From Xanthostigma xanthostigma (taxonomy: Eukaryota > Arthropoda > Insecta > Raphidioptera > Raphidiidae), in the NCBI GenBank assembly GCA_963575645.1, contig OY754466.1, positions 31,714,001 through 31,778,000 on the forward strand: a DNA stretch of 64,000 bases, given 5' to 3'. Position numbers and translations under genes: made by a program. Each line of letters begins with the position of its first letter. Within the stretch, counting starts at the first letter, position 1. The notes under the pieces were generated by a model. That model searched no databases. It was not told the origin of the DNA and saw nothing but the letters and a program-made list of their open reading frames with translations. Below, piece by piece: positions 29,001 to 41,600 of this stretch.

Positions 29001-32000
29001 CTGACAAGCTGTTTTTACATGCTTTACGACAATTAGGTGTAAATGAGTCCTTATAGGCAAAATTGCTTTATTTCATGAGGGTAAGTCTATTTACACTATA
29101 ACATTCAGGTTTGGATCATTCTCTCATAAGAAAATGCAAACTGCATATTAACCATTATTTTAACGCATACAAGCAGTTTTTACATGCTTTATGACAATTA
29201 GGGGCAAATAAGTCCTTATAGGCAAAATTGCTTTATTTCGTGAAGGTAAGTCTATTTACACTATAACATTCAGGTTTGGATCATTCTCTCATAAGAAAAT
29301 GCAAACTGCATATTAACCATTATTTTAACGCAGACAAGCAGTTTTTACATGCTTTACGACAATTAGGTGCAAATGAGTCCTCATAGGCAAAATTGCTTTA
29401 TTTCATGAGGGTTAGTCTATTTACACTATAACATTTAGGTTTGGATCATTCTCTCATAAGGAAATGCAAACTGCATATTTACTATCATTTTAACGCTTAC
29501 AAGCAGTTTTTACATGCTTTATGACAATTAGGGCAAAGGGGTCCTTATAGGCAAAATTGCTTTATTTTACAAAGGTTAGTCTATTTTCACTATAACATTC
29601 AGGTTTGGATCATTCTCTCATAAGAAAATGCAAACTGCATATTAACCATTATTTTAACGCAGACAAGAAGTTTTTACATGCTTTACGACAATTAGGTGCA
29701 AATGAGTCCTCATAGGCAAAATTGCTTTATTTCATGAGGGTTAGTCTATTTACACTATAACATTTAGGTTTGGATCATTCTCTCATAAGGAAATGCAAAC
29801 TGCATATTTACTATCATTTTAACGCTTACAAGCAGTTTTTACATGCTTTATGACAATTAGGGCAAAGGGGTCCTTATAGGCAAAATTGCTTTATTTTACA
29901 AAGGTTAGTCTATTTTCACTATAACATTCAGGTTTGGATCATTCTCTCATAAGAAAATGCAAACTGCCTATTAACCATTATTTTAACGCATACAAGCAGT
30001 TTTTACATGCTTTATGACAATTAGGGGCACATGAGTCCTTATAGGCAAAATTGCTTTATTTCATGAGGGTAAGTCTATTTACACTATAACATTCAGGTTT
30101 GGATCATTCTCTCATAAGAAAATGCAAACTGCATATTAACCATTATTTTAACGCATACAAGCAGTTTTTACATGCTTTATGACAATTAGGGGTTAATGAG
30201 TCCTTATAGGCAAAATTGCTTTATTTCATGAAGGTTAGTCTATTTACACTATAACATTTAGGTTTGGATTATTCTCTCATAAGAAAATGCAAACTGCATA
30301 TTAACCATTATTTTAACGCAGACAAGCAGTTTTTACATGCTTCACGACAATTGTGTGTAAATGAGTCCTTATAGGCAAAATTGCTTTATTTTACAAAGGT
30401 AAGTCTATTTACACTATATCATTCAGGTTTGGATCATTCTCTCATAAGAAAATGCTAACTGCATATTAACCATTATTTTAACGCATTCAAGCAGTTTTTA
30501 CATGCTTTATGACAATTAGGGGCAAATGAGTCCTTATAGGCAAAATTGCTTTATTTCATTAAGGGTAAGTCTATTTACACTATAACATTCAGGTCTGGAT
30601 CTTTCTCTCATAAGAAAATGCAAACTGCATATTAGCCATTATTTAAACGCAGACAAGCAGTTTTTACATGCTTTACGACAATTAGGTGCAAATGAGTCTT
30701 TATAGGCAAAATTGCTTTATTTCATGAGGGTAAGTCTATTTACACTATAACATTCAGGTTTGGATCATTCTCTCATAAGAAAATGCAAACTGCATATTAA
30801 CCATTTTTTTAACGCTGACAAGCTGTTTTTACATGCTTTATGACTATTAGGGGCAAACGAGTCCTTATAGGCAAAATTGCTTTATTTCATAAAGGTAAGT
30901 CTATTTACACTATAACATTCAGGTTTGGATCATTCTCTCGTAAGAAAATGCAAACTGCATATTAACCATTTTTTTAACGCTGACAAGCTGTTTTTACATG
31001 CTTTACGACAATTAGGTGTAAATGAGTCCTTATAGGCAAAATTGCTTTATTTCATGAGGGTAAGTCTATTTACACTATAACATTCAGGTTTGGATCATTC
31101 TCTCATAAGAAAATGCAAACTGCATATTAACCATTATTTTAACGCATACAAGCAGTTTTTACATGCTTTATGACAATTAGGGGCAAATAAGTCCTTATAG
31201 GCAAAATTGCTTTATTTCGTGAAGGTAAGTCTATTTACACTATAACATTCAGGTTTGGATCATTCTCTCATAAGAAAATGCAAACTGCATATACCATTAT
31301 TTTAACGCAGACAAGCAGTTTTTACATGCTTTACGACAATTAGGTGCAAATGAGTCCTCATAGGCAAAATTGCTTTATTTCATGAGGGTTAGTCTATTTA
31401 CACTATAACATTTAGGTTTGGATCATTCTCTCATAAGGAAATGCAAACTGCATATTTACTATCATTTTAACGCTTACAAGCAGTTTTTACATGCTTTATG
31501 ACAATTAGGGCAAAGGGGTCCTTATAGGCAAAATTGCTTTATTTTACAAAGGTTAGTCTATTTTCACTATAACATTCAGGTTTGGATCATTCTCTCATAA
31601 GAAAATGCAAACTGCCTATTAACCATTATTTTAACGCATACAAGCAGTTTTTACATGCTTTATGACAATTAGGGGCACATGAGTCCTTATAGGCAAAATT
31701 GCTTTATTTCATGAAGGGTAAGTCTATTTACACTATAACATTCAGGTTTGGATCTTTCTCTCATAAGAAAATGCAAACTGCATATATACCATTATTTAAA
31801 CGCAGACAAGCAGTTTTTACATGCTTTACGACAATTAGGTGCAAATGAGTCTTTATAGGCAAAATTGCTTTATTTCATGAGGGTAAGTCTACTTACACTA
31901 TAACATTTAGGTTTGGATCATTCTCTCATAAGAAAATGCAAACTGCATATTAACCAATATTTTAACGCATACAAACAGTTTTTACAAGCTTTATGACAAT

Positions 32001-33244
32001 TAGGTGCAAATGAGTCCTTATAGGCAAAATTGCTTAATTTTATGAGGGTTAGTCTATTTACACTATAACATTTAGGTTTGGATCATTCTTTCATAAGAAA
32101 ATGCAAACTGCATATTTACTATCATTATAAAGCATACAAGCAGTTTTTACATGCTTTATGACAATTAGGGGCACATGAGTCCTTATAGGCAAAATTGCTT
32201 TATTTCATGAGGGTAAGTCTATTTACACTATAACATTCAGGTTTGGATCATTCTCTCATAAGAAAATGCAAACTGCATATTAACCATTATTTTAACGCAT
32301 ACAAGCAGTTTTTACATGCTTTATGACAATTAAGGGTAAATGAGTCCTTATAGGCAAAATTGCTTTATTTCATGAAGGTTAGTCTATTTACACTATAACA
32401 TTTAGGTTTGGATTATTCTCTCATAAGAAAATGCAAACTGCATATTAACCATTATTTTAACGCAGACAAGCAGTTTTTACATGCTTCACGACAATTGTGT
32501 GTAAATGAGTCCTTATAGGCAAAATTGCTTTATTTTACAAAGGTAAGTCTATTTACACTATATCATTCAGGTTTGGATCATTCTCTCATAAGAAAATGCA
32601 AACTGCATATTAACCATTATTTTAACGCATTCAAGCAGTTTTTACATGCTTTATGACAATTAGGGGCAAATGAGTCCTTATAGGCAAAATTGCTTTATTT
32701 CATTAAGGGTAAGTCTATTTACACTATAACATTCAGGTCTGGATCTTTCTCTCATAAGAAAATGCAAACTGCATATTAGCCATTATTTAAACGCAGACAA
32801 GCAGTTTTTACATGCTTTACGACAATTAGGTGCAAATGAGTCTTTATAGGCAAAATTGCTTTATTTCATGAGGGTAAGTCTATTTACACTATAACATTCA
32901 GGTTTGGATCATTCTCTCATAAGAAAATGCAAACTGCATATTAACCATTATTTTAACGCATACAAGCAGTTTTTACAAGTTTTATGACAATTAGGTGCAA
33001 ATGAGTCCTTATAGGCAAAATTGCTTTATTTCATGAGGGTTAGTCTATTTACACTATAACATTTAGGTTTGGATCATTCTTTCATAAGAAAATGCAAACT
33101 GCATATTTACTATCATTTTAACGCATACAAGCAGTTTTTACATGCTTTATGACTATTAGGGGCAAACGAGTCCTTATAGGCAAAATTGCTTTATTTCATA
33201 AAGGTAAGTCTATTTACACTATAACATTCAGGTTTGGATCATTC
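20051..33244 (+). repeat. 13,194-bp higher-order repeat, copy 2
   Basis: Direct tandem partner of the copy beginning at 6,857, with the same monomer order, the same private deletions and few substitutions. Differences noticed by eye from copy 1 are ctatattatt near 20,850, ccatttgttt at about 23,382, aatcagtcc near 24,921, gagggcaag near 25,616, gagtcttta near 28,550 and catgtttta near 28,853. The copies therefore appear well above 99 % identical, though no alignment was run. After 33,244 the next monomer has ctctcgtaag and ccatttttttaacgctgac instead of restarting the unit, so no third copy follows. Confidence 0.9.
24248..29638 (+). repeat. 5,609-bp subrepeat inside HOR copy 2
   Basis: This is the 13,194-bp-shifted equivalent of 11,054-16,444. 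The aaatgcgtcc monomer at 20,135 recurs at 25,744 and the aaaatggcttt monomer at 21,475 recurs at 27,083, giving spacings of 5,609 and 5,608 bp. The segment ends where the gcagacaagaag monomer begins the local two-monomer duplication. Confidence 0.8.
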
Positions 33245-33317
33245 TCTCGTAAGAAAATGCAAACTGCATATTAACCATTTTTTTAACGCTGACAAGCTGT
33301 TTTTACATGCTTTACGA

Positions 33318-35390
33318 CAATTAGGTGTAAATGAGTCCTTATAAGCGAAATTGCTTTATTTCACAAAGGTAAGTTTACTTACACTATAACATTCAGGTTT
33401 GGATCATTCTCTCACAAGAAAATGCAAACTGCATATTAACTATTATTTTAACGCATACAAGCAGTTTTTACATGCTTTATGACAATTAGGTGCAAATGAG
33501 TCCTTATAGGCAAAATTGCTTTATTTCATGAGGGTAAGTCTATTTACACTATAACATTCAGGTTTGGATCATTCTCTCATAAGAAAATGCAAACTGAATA
33601 TTGACTATCATTTTCACGCAGACAAGCAGTTTTTACATGGTTTACGACAATTAGGTGCAAATAAGTCCTTAAAGGCAAAATTGTTTTATTTCACAAAGGT
33701 AAGTCTACTTTCACTATAACATTCAGGTTTAGATCATTCTCTCATAAGAAAATGCAAACTGCATATTAACCATTATTTTAACGCAGAGAAGCAGTTTTTA
33801 CATGCTTCACGACAATTGCGTGCAAATGAGTCCTTATAGGCAAAATTGCTTTATTTTACAAAGGTAAGTCTATTTACACTATAACATTCAGGTTTGGATC
33901 ATTCTCTCATAAGAAAATGCAAACTTCATATTAACCATTATTTTAACGCATACAAGCAGTTTTTACAAGTTTTATGACAATTAGGGGCAAATGAGTCCTT
34001 ATAGGCAAAATTGCTTTATTTCATAAGGGTTAGTCTATTTACACTATAACATTTAGGTTTGGATCATTCTTTCATAAGAAAATGCAAACTGCATATTTAC
34101 TATCATTTTAACGCATACAAACAGTTTTTACATGCTTTATGACTATTAGGGGCAAACGAGTCCTTATAGGCAAAATTGCTTTATATCATGAAGGTAAGTC
34201 TATTTACACAATAACATTCAGGTTTGGATCATTCTCTCGTAAGAAAATGCAAACTGCATATTAACCATTTTTTTAACGCTGACAAGCAGTTTTTACATGC
34301 TTTACGACAATTAGGTGTAAATGAGTCCTTATAAGCGAAATTGCTTTATTTCACAAAGGTAAGTTTACTTACACTATAACATTCAGGTTTGGATCATTCT
34401 CTCACAGGAAAATGCAAACTGCATATTAACTATTATTTTAACGCATACAAGCAGTTTTTACATGCTTTATGACAATTAAGTGCAAATGAGTCCTTATAGG
34501 CAAAATTGCTTTTTTTCATGAGGGTAAGTCTATTTACACTATAACATTCAGGTTTGGATCATTCTCTCATAAGAAAATGCAAACTGAATATTGACTATCA
34601 TTTTCACGCAGACAAGCAGTTTTTACATGGTTTACGACAATTAGGTGCAAATAAGTCCTTAAAGGCAAAATTGTTTTATTTCACAAAGGTAAGTCTACTT
34701 TCACTATAACATTCAGGTTTAGATCATTCTCTCATAAGAAAATGCAAACTGCATATTAACCATTATTTTAACGCAGAGAAGCAGTTTTTACATGCTTCAC
34801 GACAATTGCGTGCAAATGAGTCCTTATAGGCAAAATTGCTTTATTTTACAAAGGTAAGTCTATTTACACTATAACATTCAGGTTTGGATCATTCTCTCAT
34901 AAGAAAATGCAAACTGCATATTAACCATTATTTTAACGCATACAAGCAGTTTTTACAAGTTTTATGACAATTAGGGGCAAATGAGTCCTTATAGGCAAAA
35001 TTGCTTTTTTTCATGAGTGTTAGTCTATTTACACTATAACATTTAGGTTTGGATCATTCTTTCATAAGAAAATGCAAACTGCATATTTACTATCATTTTA
35101 ACGCATACAAACAGTTTTTACATGCTTTATGACTATTAGGGGCAAACGAGTCCTTATAGGCAAAATTGCTTTATATCATGAAGGTAAGTCTATTTACACA
35201 ATAACATTCAGGTTTGGATCATTCTCTCGTAAGAAAATGCAAACTGCATATTAACCATTTTTTTAACGCTGACAAGCTGTTTTTACATGCTTTACGACAA
35301 TTAGGTGTAAATGAGTCCTTATAAGCGAAATTGCTTTATTTCACAAAGGTAAGTTTACTTACACTATAACATTCAGGTTTGGATCATTCT
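33318..35390 (+). repeat. 990-bp hexamer higher-order repeat, block I
   Basis: Six distinct monomers repeat as a 990-bp unit. The marker monomer with gtgtaaatgag and ataagcgaaattgc starts at 33,318, 34,308 and 35,298, exactly 990 bp apart. Two units are complete and the third stops after about 95 bp, where ctctcataag replaces the unit's ctctcacaag or ctctcacagg. Diagnostic members also carry ttaaaggcaaaattgtttt, gcagagaagcag, aaactgaatattgactatc and ttatatcatg. None of these distinctive members was seen before 33.3 kb, so this is a separate monomer lineage. Confidence 0.9.
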
Positions 35391-37763
35391 CTCATAAGAA
35401 AATGCAAACTGCATATTAACCATTATTTTAACGCATACAAGCAGTTTTTACATGCTTTATGACAATTAGGGGTTAATGAGTCCTTATAGGCAAAATTGGT
35501 TTATTTCATGAAGGTTAGTCTATTTACACTATAACATTTAGGTTTGGATTATTCTCTCATAAGAAAATGCAAACTGCATATTAACCATTATTTTAACGCA
35601 GACAAGCAGTTTTTACATGCTTCACGACAATTGTGTGTAAATGAGTCCTTATAGGCAAAATTGCTTTATTTTACAAAGGTAAGTCTATTTACACTATATC
35701 ATTCAGGTTTGGATCATTCTCTCATAAGAAAATGCAAACTGCATATTAACCATTATTTTAACGCATTCAAGCAGTTTTTACATACTTTATGACAATTAGG
35801 GGCAAATGAGTCCTTATAGGCAAAATTGCTTTATTTCATTAAGGGTAAGTCTATTTACACTATAACATTCAGGTCTGGATCTTTCTCTCATAAGAAAATG
35901 CAAACTGCATATTAGCCATTATTTAAACGCAGACAAGCAGTTTTTACATGCTTTACGACAATTAGGTGCAAATGAGTCTTTATAGGCAAAATTGCTTTAT
36001 TTCATGAGGGTAAGTCTATTTACACTATAACATTCAGGTTTGGATCATTCTCTCATAAGAAAATGCAAACGGCATATTAACCATTTTTTTAACGCTGACA
36101 AGCTGTTTTTACATGCTTTATGACTATTAGGGGCAAGCGAGTCCTTATAGGCAAAATTGCTTTATTTCATAAAGGTAAGTCTATTTACACTATAACATTC
36201 AGGTTTGGATCATTCTCTCGTAAGAAAATGCAAACTGCATATTAACCATTTTTTTAACGCTGACAAGCTGTTTTTACATGCTTTACGACAATTAGGTGTA
36301 AATGAGTCCTTATAGGCAAAATTGCTTTATTTCATGAGGGTAAGTCTATTTACACTATAACATTCAGGTTTGGATCATTCTCTCATAAGAAAATGCAAAC
36401 TGCATATTAACCATTATTTTAACGCATACAAGCAGTTTTTACATGCTTTATGACAATTAGGGGCAAATAAGTCCTTATAGGCAAAATTGCTTTATTTCGT
36501 GAAGGTAAGTCTATTTACACTATAACATTCAGGTTTGGATCATTCTCTCATAAGAAAATGCAAACTGCATATTAACCATTATTTTAACGCAGACAAACAG
36601 TTTTTACATGCTTTACGACAATTAGGTGCAAATGAGTCCTCATAGGCAAAATTGCTTTATTTCATGAGGGTTAGTCTATTTACACTATAACATTTAGGTT
36701 TGGATCATTCTCTCATAAGGAAATGCAAACTGCATATTTACTATCATTTTAACGCTTACAAGCAGTTTTTACATGCTTTATGACAATTAGGGCAAAGGGG
36801 TCCTTATAGGCAAAATTGCTTTATTTTACAAAGGTTAGTCTATTTTCACTATAACATTCAGGTTTGGATCATTCTCTCATAAGAAAATGCAAACTGCCTA
36901 TTAACCATTATTTTAACGCATACAAGCAGTTTTTACATGCTTTATGACAATTAGGGGCACATGAGTCCTTATAGGCAAAATTGCTTTATTTCATGAGGGT
37001 AAGTCTATTTACACTATAACATTCAGGTTTGGATCATTCTCTCATAAGAAAATGCAAACTGCATATTAACCATTATTTTAACGCATACAAGCAGTTTTTA
37101 CATGCTTTATGACAATTAAGGGTTAATGAGTCCTTATAGGCAAAATTGCTTTATTTCATGAAGGTTAGTCTATTTACACTATAACATTTAGGTTTGGATT
37201 ATTCTCTCATAAGAAAATGCAAACTGCATATTAACCATTATTTTAACGCAGACAAGCAGTTTTTACATGCTTCACGACAATTGTTTGTAAATGAGTCCTT
37301 ATAGGCAAAATTGCTTTATTTCACAAAGGTAAGTCTACTTTCACTATAACATTCAGGTTTGGATCATTCTCTCATAAGAAAATGCAAACTGCATATTAAC
37401 CATTATTTTAACGCAGACAAGCAGTTTTTACATGCTTCACGACAATTGCGTTCAAATAAGTCCTTATAGGCAAAATTGCTTTATTTTACAAAGGTAAGTC
37501 TATTTACACTATAACATTTAGGTTTGGATCATTCTCTCATAAGAAAATGCAAACTGCATATTAACCATTATTTTAACGCAGACAAGCAGTTTTTACATGC
37601 TTTACGACAATTAGGTGCAAATGAGTCCTTATAGGCGAAATTGCTTTATTTCACAAAGGTAAGTTTACTTACACTATTACATTCAGGTTTGGATCATTCT
37701 CTCACAAGAAAATGCAAACTGCATATTAACTATTATTTTAACGCATACAAGCAGTTTTTACAC
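35391..37763 (+). repeat. Forward monomers leading to first inversion
   Basis: About 14 forward monomers, many of types seen in the 13.2-kb unit (ggggttaatg, gtgtgtaaatg, ggtctggatcttt, cctcatagg, gggcaaagggg). The cggcatatt monomer near 36,070 recurs near 43,851 and 55,101, so this segment is the head of a block found again in both copies of the second large repeat. Its last 480 bp, with gcgttcaaataag and acactattacattc, also end at the second junction (48,681) and, with small changes, the third (61,416). Confidence 0.8.
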
Positions 37764-37780
37764 AAATAAAGCAATTTTGC
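37751..37780. other. Head-to-head inversion junction 1
   Basis: Forward gcagtttttaca (37,751-37,762) is followed by one extra c and then reverse-strand aaataaagc. In monomer coordinates the left arm stops at about 155 and the right arm starts at about 44 on the other strand. The flanking arms could therefore pair only around a loop of about 110 bases. The same junction recurs at about 48,671-48,695 and 61,405-61,430. Confidence 0.9.
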
Positions 37781-38620
37781 CTATAAGGACGCATTTGCCC
37801 CTAATTTTCATAAAGCATGTAAAAACTGCTTGTATGCGTTAAAATAATGGTTAATATGCAGTTTGCATTTTCTTATGAGAGAATGATCCAAACCTGAATG
37901 TTATAGTGTAAATAGACTTTCCCTCATGAATTAAAGCAATTTTGCCTATAAGGACTTATTTGCACCTAATTGTCATAAAGCATGTAAAAACTGCTTGTAA
38001 GCGTTAAAATGATAGTAAATATGCAGTTTGCATTTTCTTATGAGAGAATGATCCAAACGTAATTGTTATAGTGTAAATAGACTAACCCTCATGAAATAAA
38101 GCAATTTTGCCTATAAGGACTCATTTACACCTAATTGTCGTAAAGCATGTAAAAACTGCTTGTCTGCGTTAAAATAATTGTTAATATGCAGTTTGCATTT
38201 TCTTATGAGAGAATGATCCAAACCTGAATGTTATAGTGGAAATAGACTTACCTTCATGAAATAAAGCAATTTTGCCTATAAGGACTTATTTGCCCCTAAT
38301 TGTCATAAAGCATGTAAAAACTGCGTGTATGCGTTAAAATAATGGTTAATATGCAGTTTGCATTTTCTTATGAGAGAATGATCCAAACCTGAATGCAATA
38401 GTGTAAATAGACTTACCCTCATTAAATAAAGCAATTTTGCCTATAAGGACTCATTTTCACCTAATTGTCGTAAAGCATGTAAAAACTGCTTGTCAGGGTT
38501 AAAATAGTAGTTAATATGCAGTTTGCATTTTCTTATGAGAGAATGATCCAAACCTAAATGTTATAGTGTAAATAAACTAACCCTCATGAAATTAAGCAAT
38601 TTTGCTTATAAGGACTCATT
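37764..38620 (-). repeat. Inverted satellite segment 1 (857 bp)
   Basis: Orientation flips here. The forward array stops in gcagtttttaca, at about monomer position 155. After a single c, the reverse complement starts at aaataaagc, monomer position 44. About 5.2 monomers run on the minus strand. Forward orientation resumes at about 38,621 inside actcatttatgacaatt, where reverse-strand catttgc and forward ctttatg share ttt. The segment carries a distinctive ctaattttcataaag variant. Private differences from the second inversion are gcgtgtatgcg near 38,325 and atgcaatag near 38,392. Confidence 0.93.
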
Positions 38621-41600
38621 TATGACAATTAGGTGCAAATGAGTCCTTATAGGCAAAATTGCTTAATTTCATGAGGGTTAGTCTATTTACACTATAACAT
38701 TTAGGTTTGGATCATTCTTTCATAAGAAAATGCAAACTGCATATTTACTATCATTATAAAGCATACAAGCAGTTTTTACATGCTTTATGACAATTAGGTG
38801 CAAATGAGTCCTTATAAGCAAAATTGCTTTATTTCGTGAGGGTAAGTCTATTTTCACTATAACATTCAGGTTTGGATCGTTCTCTCATAAGAAAATGCAA
38901 ACTGCATATTAACCATTGTTTTAACCCTGACAAGCAGTTTTTACATGCTTTACGACAATTAGGTGCAAATGAGTCCTTAAAGACAAAATTGTTTTATTTC
39001 ACAAAGGTAAGTCTTCTTTCACTATAACATTCAGGTTTGGATCGTTCTCTCATAAGAAAATGCAAACTGCATATTAACCATTATTTTAACGCATACAAGC
39101 AGTTTTTACATGCTTTATGACAATTAGGGGCAAATGGGTCCTTATAGGCAAAATTGCTTTATTTCATGAAGGTTAGTCTATTTTCACTATAACATTCAGG
39201 GTTGGATCGTTCTCTCATAAAAAAATGCAAACTGCATATTATCCATTATTTTAACGCATACAAGCAGTTTTTACATGCTTTATGACAATTAGGGGCAAAT
39301 GAGTCCTTATAGGCAAAATTGCTTTATTTCATGAAGGTAAGTCTATTTTCACTTTAACATTCAGGTTTGGATCGTTCTCTCATAAGAAAATGCAAACTGC
39401 ATATTAACCATTATTTTAACGCATACAAGCAGTTTTTACATGCTTTATGACAATTAGGGGCAAATGAGTCCTTATAGGCAAAATTGCTTTATTTCATAAA
39501 GGTAAGTCTATTTAGACTATAACATTCAGGTTTGGATCATTCTCTCATAAGAAAATGCAAACTGCATATTAACCATTATTTTAACGCAGACAAGCAGTTT
39601 TTACATGCTTTACGACAATTAGGTGCAAATGAGTCCTTAAAGACAAAATTGTTTTATTTCACAAAGGTAAGTCTTCTTTCACTATAACATTCAGGTTTGG
39701 ATCGTTCTCTCATAAGAAAATGCAAACTGCATATTAACCATTATTTTTACGCATACAAGCAGTTTTTACATGCTTTATGACAATTAGGGGCAAATGAGTC
39801 CTTATAGGCAAAATTGCTTTATTTCATGAAGGTAAGTCTATTTACACTATAACATTCAGGTTTGGATCATTCTCTCATAAGAAAATGCAAACTGCATATT
39901 AACCATTATTTTAACGCAGACAAGCAGTTTTTACATGCTTTACGACAATTAGGTGCAAATGAGTCCTTATAGGCAAAATTGCTTTATTTCATGAGGGTAA
40001 GTCTATTTACACTATAACATTCAGGTTTGGATCATTCTCTCATAAAAAAATGCAAACTGCATATTATCCATTATTTTAACGCATACAAGCAGTTTTTACA
40101 TGCTTTATGACAATTAGGTTCAAATGAGTCCTTATAGGCAAAATTGCTTTATTTTATGAAGGTAAGTCTATTTCCACTATAACATTCAGGTTTGGATCAT
40201 TCTCTCATAAGAAAATGCAAACTGCATATTAACAATTATTTTAACGCAGACAAGCAGTTTTTACATGCTTTACGACAATTAGGTGTAAATGAGTCCTTAT
40301 AGGCAAAATTGCTTTATTTCATGAGGGTTAGTCTATTTACACTATAACAATTACGTTTGGATCATTCTCTCATAAGAAAATGCAAACTGCATATTTACTA
40401 TCATTTTAACGCTTACAAGCAGTTTTCACATGCTTTATGACAATTAGGTGCAAATAAGTCCTTATAGGCAAAATTGCTTTATTTCATGAGGGTAAGTCTA
40501 CTTACACTATAACATTCAGGTTTGGATCATTCTCTCATAAGAAAATGCAAACTGCATATTAACCATTATTTTAACGCATACAAGCAGTTTTTACATGCTT
40601 TATGACAATTAGGGGCAAATGCGTCCTTATAGGCAAAATTGCTTTATTTAATGAAGGTTAGTCTATTTACACTATAACATTCAGGTTTAGATCGTTCTCT
40701 CATAAGAAAATGCTAACTGCATATCAACCATTATTTTAACGCAGCCAAGCAGTTTTTACATGCTTCACGACAATTGCGTGCAAATGAGTCCTTATAGGCA
40801 AAATTGCTTTATTTTACAAAGGTAAGTCTATTTTCACTATAACATTCAGGTTTGGATCATTCTCTCATAAGAAAATGCAAACTGCATATTAACTATTATT
40901 TTAACGCATACAAGCAGTTTTACATGCTTTATGACAATTAGGGGCAAATGGGTCCTTATAGGCAAAATTGCTTTATTTCATGAAGGTTAGTCTATTTACA
41001 CTATAACATTCAGGTTTGGATCTTTCTCTCATAAGAAAATGCAAACTGCATATTAACCATTATTTAAACGCAGACAAGCAGTTTTTGAATGCTTTACGAC
41101 AATTAGGTGCAAACGAGTCTTTATAGGCAAAATTGCTTTATTTCATGAAGGTAAGTCTATTTACACTATAACATTTAGGTTTGGATCATTCTCTCATAAG
41201 AAAATGCAAACTGCATATTAACCATTATTTTAACGCATACAAGCAGTTTTTACAAGTTTATGACAATTAGGTGCAAATGAGTCCTTATAAGCAAAATTGC
41301 TTAATTTCATGAGGGTTAGTCTATTTACACTATAACATTTAGGTTTGGATCATTCTTTCATAAGAAAATGCAAACTGCATATTTACTATCATTATAACGC
41401 ATACAAGCAGGTTTTACATGCTTTATGACAATTAGGGGCAAATGAGTCCTTATAGGCAAAATTGCTTTATTTCATGAAGGTTAGTCTATTTACACTATAA
41501 CATTCAGGTTTGGATCATTCTCTCATAAGAAAATGCAAACTGCATATTTACTATCATTATAACGCATACAAGCAGTTTTTACATGCTTTATGACAATTAG

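Noticed and set aside
37764-38620. Mobile element insertion as the cause of the inverted block
   Set aside because: The block is entirely satellite sequence; no terminal repeats, target-site duplication or foreign sequence is seen at its ends.
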